A DNA stretch of 64,000 bases from JAIBAC01 sp046331095 (GTDB lineage: Bacteria > Actinomycetota > Acidimicrobiia > UBA2766), in the NCBI GenBank assembly GCA_046331095.1, contig JAXLRM010000003.1:1116001-1180000 (forward strand), in the 5' to 3' direction. A program made the position numbers and the translations under genes. Positions 63,333-64,000 of the stretch are shown here, one piece after another. Under the pieces are notes generated by a model. The model was not told the DNA's origin and ran no database searches. It worked only from the letters and a program-made list of their open reading frames with translations. The stretch's first letter is position 1. Every line of letters begins with the position of its first letter.

Positions 63333-64000
63333 TGCGCGCCGCGAACCGCAAGACCCAGGTGATCGTCGGCGCCGTGACACTCGTCGTCGTCGCGATCGCC
63401 ACGTACTTCGTCTTCAACGGCGCCGCGATCCTCAACTCGGGCACGAGTCACTACGACGCCGAGTTCTCCTCGGTACTGAACCTGATACCGAACTCCTCGG
63501 AGGTGCGCATCAACGGGGTCGAGGTCGGCAAGGTCCAAGCCGTGGGCGAGGACCTCGAGACATCCACGGGCATCGTGACGTTCGGCGTCGACGACCCCGC
63601 GATCGAGCTGCACACCGACGCGCAGGCGAGCCTCAAGCTCAAGAGCTTCCTCGGCGAGAAGTACGTCGACGTGCAGACGGGCTCGCCCGACGCGCCGGTC
63701 CTGCCCTCGGGTTCACGCCTCACGCTCGAGCAGAACGAGGGCACCGCCGACCTCGGCAGCCTCCTCGGAGCGGGCAGCCTCCTCGCCGAGATGCCGGCCC
63801 AGGACCTCACCGAGACCCTCTCGCTCTCCGCCCAGTCCCTCGAGAAGAGCGGCCCCGACATGGCCGGGTTGCTCGTGGGGTTGCGTAACGGGCTCGACTC
63901 CATGGTCGCCCGCCGCGACGAGCTATTCGGGCTGCTCGACAACACCGACAGCTTGCTGTCGACCATCGTCGCCCAACAGGACACGTTCTCACGCATCAGC
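63332..64000 (+). CDS. MCE-family protein (MlaD domain), cut off by the window end
   Basis: 223 codons are visible and the frame is open at the edge. ATG 63332 overlaps the yrbEB stop. One N-terminal membrane helix (VIVGAVTLVVVAIATYFVF) anchors an MlaD/MCE domain: YDAEFSSVLNLIPNSSEVRI, NGVEVGKVQAVGED, and the KLKSFLGEKYVDVQTGS block. A long helical segment follows (LSAQSLEKSGPDMAGLLVGLRN), as in Mce proteins that form a hexameric tube for lipid transfer. It is the first Mce subunit of an operon that must continue to the right. Confidence 0.9.
   Translation, partial: MRAANRKTQVIVGAVTLVVVAIATYFVFNGAAILNSGTSHYDAEFSSVLNLIPNSSEVRINGVEVGKVQAVGEDLETSTGIVTFGVDDPAIELHTDAQASLKLKSFLGEKYVDVQTGSPDAPVLPSGSRLTLEQNEGTADLGSLLGAGSLLAEMPAQDLTETLSLSAQSLEKSGPDMAGLLVGLRNGLDSMVARRDELFGLLDNTDSLLSTIVAQQDTFSRIS

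Overview
The window is 64 kb of very GC-rich DNA with dense genes on both strands and almost no gap over 250 bases. Gene content points to a free-living actinobacterium, most likely of class Acidimicrobiia. The pointers are LLM-class (F420-type) oxidoreductases, a PAC2-family protein, a DUF501-ppx pair, a maleylpyruvate isomerase/DinB-like protein, a DivIVA-domain protein, Mce/YrbE transport genes, and part of an ethylmalonyl-CoA pathway. Several genes appear to have leaderless promoters (a TAnnnT box 6-8 bases before the start codon), which is common in Actinobacteria. The class assignment is inference. No phage, insertion sequence or CRISPR array is visible.

Layout. 1-5 kb: a cut-off unknown gene, a GNAT/acyl-CoA-synthetase-like fusion, a DivIVA-domain protein with a Glu-Pro repeat tail, and an ABC1/UbiB-like kinase. 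5-11 kb: secreted lipase, acyl-CoA dehydrogenase, and two divergent metallo-beta-lactamase-fold hydrolases. 11-19 kb: CHASE hybrid histidine kinase, LLM oxidoreductase, type II NADH dehydrogenase, a candidate structured RNA, PAC2 protein, and polyprenyl diphosphate synthase (with Ndh, a plausible menaquinone respiratory set). 19-28.5 kb: CoA-disulfide-reductase-like flavoprotein, Lgt, ribosomal protein L33, an orphan histidine kinase, malic enzyme, and a sugar transferase.

28.5-33 kb holds three genes that fit the lower half of the ethylmalonyl-CoA pathway: a MaoC hydratase, a methylsuccinyl-CoA dehydrogenase-like protein and a malyl-CoA lyase-like protein. They are separated by an oppositely oriented toxin-antitoxin pair and a DsbA-like gene. 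33-40.5 kb: HD-GYP protein, PLP enzyme, subtilase, a three-gene coupled operon (CxC thioredoxin-like protein, ArsP-like permease, small membrane protein), and 6-phosphogluconolactonase. 40.5-50 kb: two HAD-fold phosphatases, an alpha/beta hydrolase, aconitase, and a second hybrid kinase.

50-59 kb: glycosyltransferase, tRNA-Leu(UAA), a DUF501-ppx-RsbU-type phosphatase operon joined by GTGA overlaps, and divergently an LLM oxidoreductase-lipoprotein-MFS operon whose last gene is frameshifted near its 3' end. 59-64 kb: helical-repeat protein with a palindrome at its start, GerMN lipoprotein, hydrolase, and the beginning of an mce operon (two YrbE permeases plus the first Mce protein, cut by the window edge).

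All functions are assigned by reading motifs and context; no database search was run.
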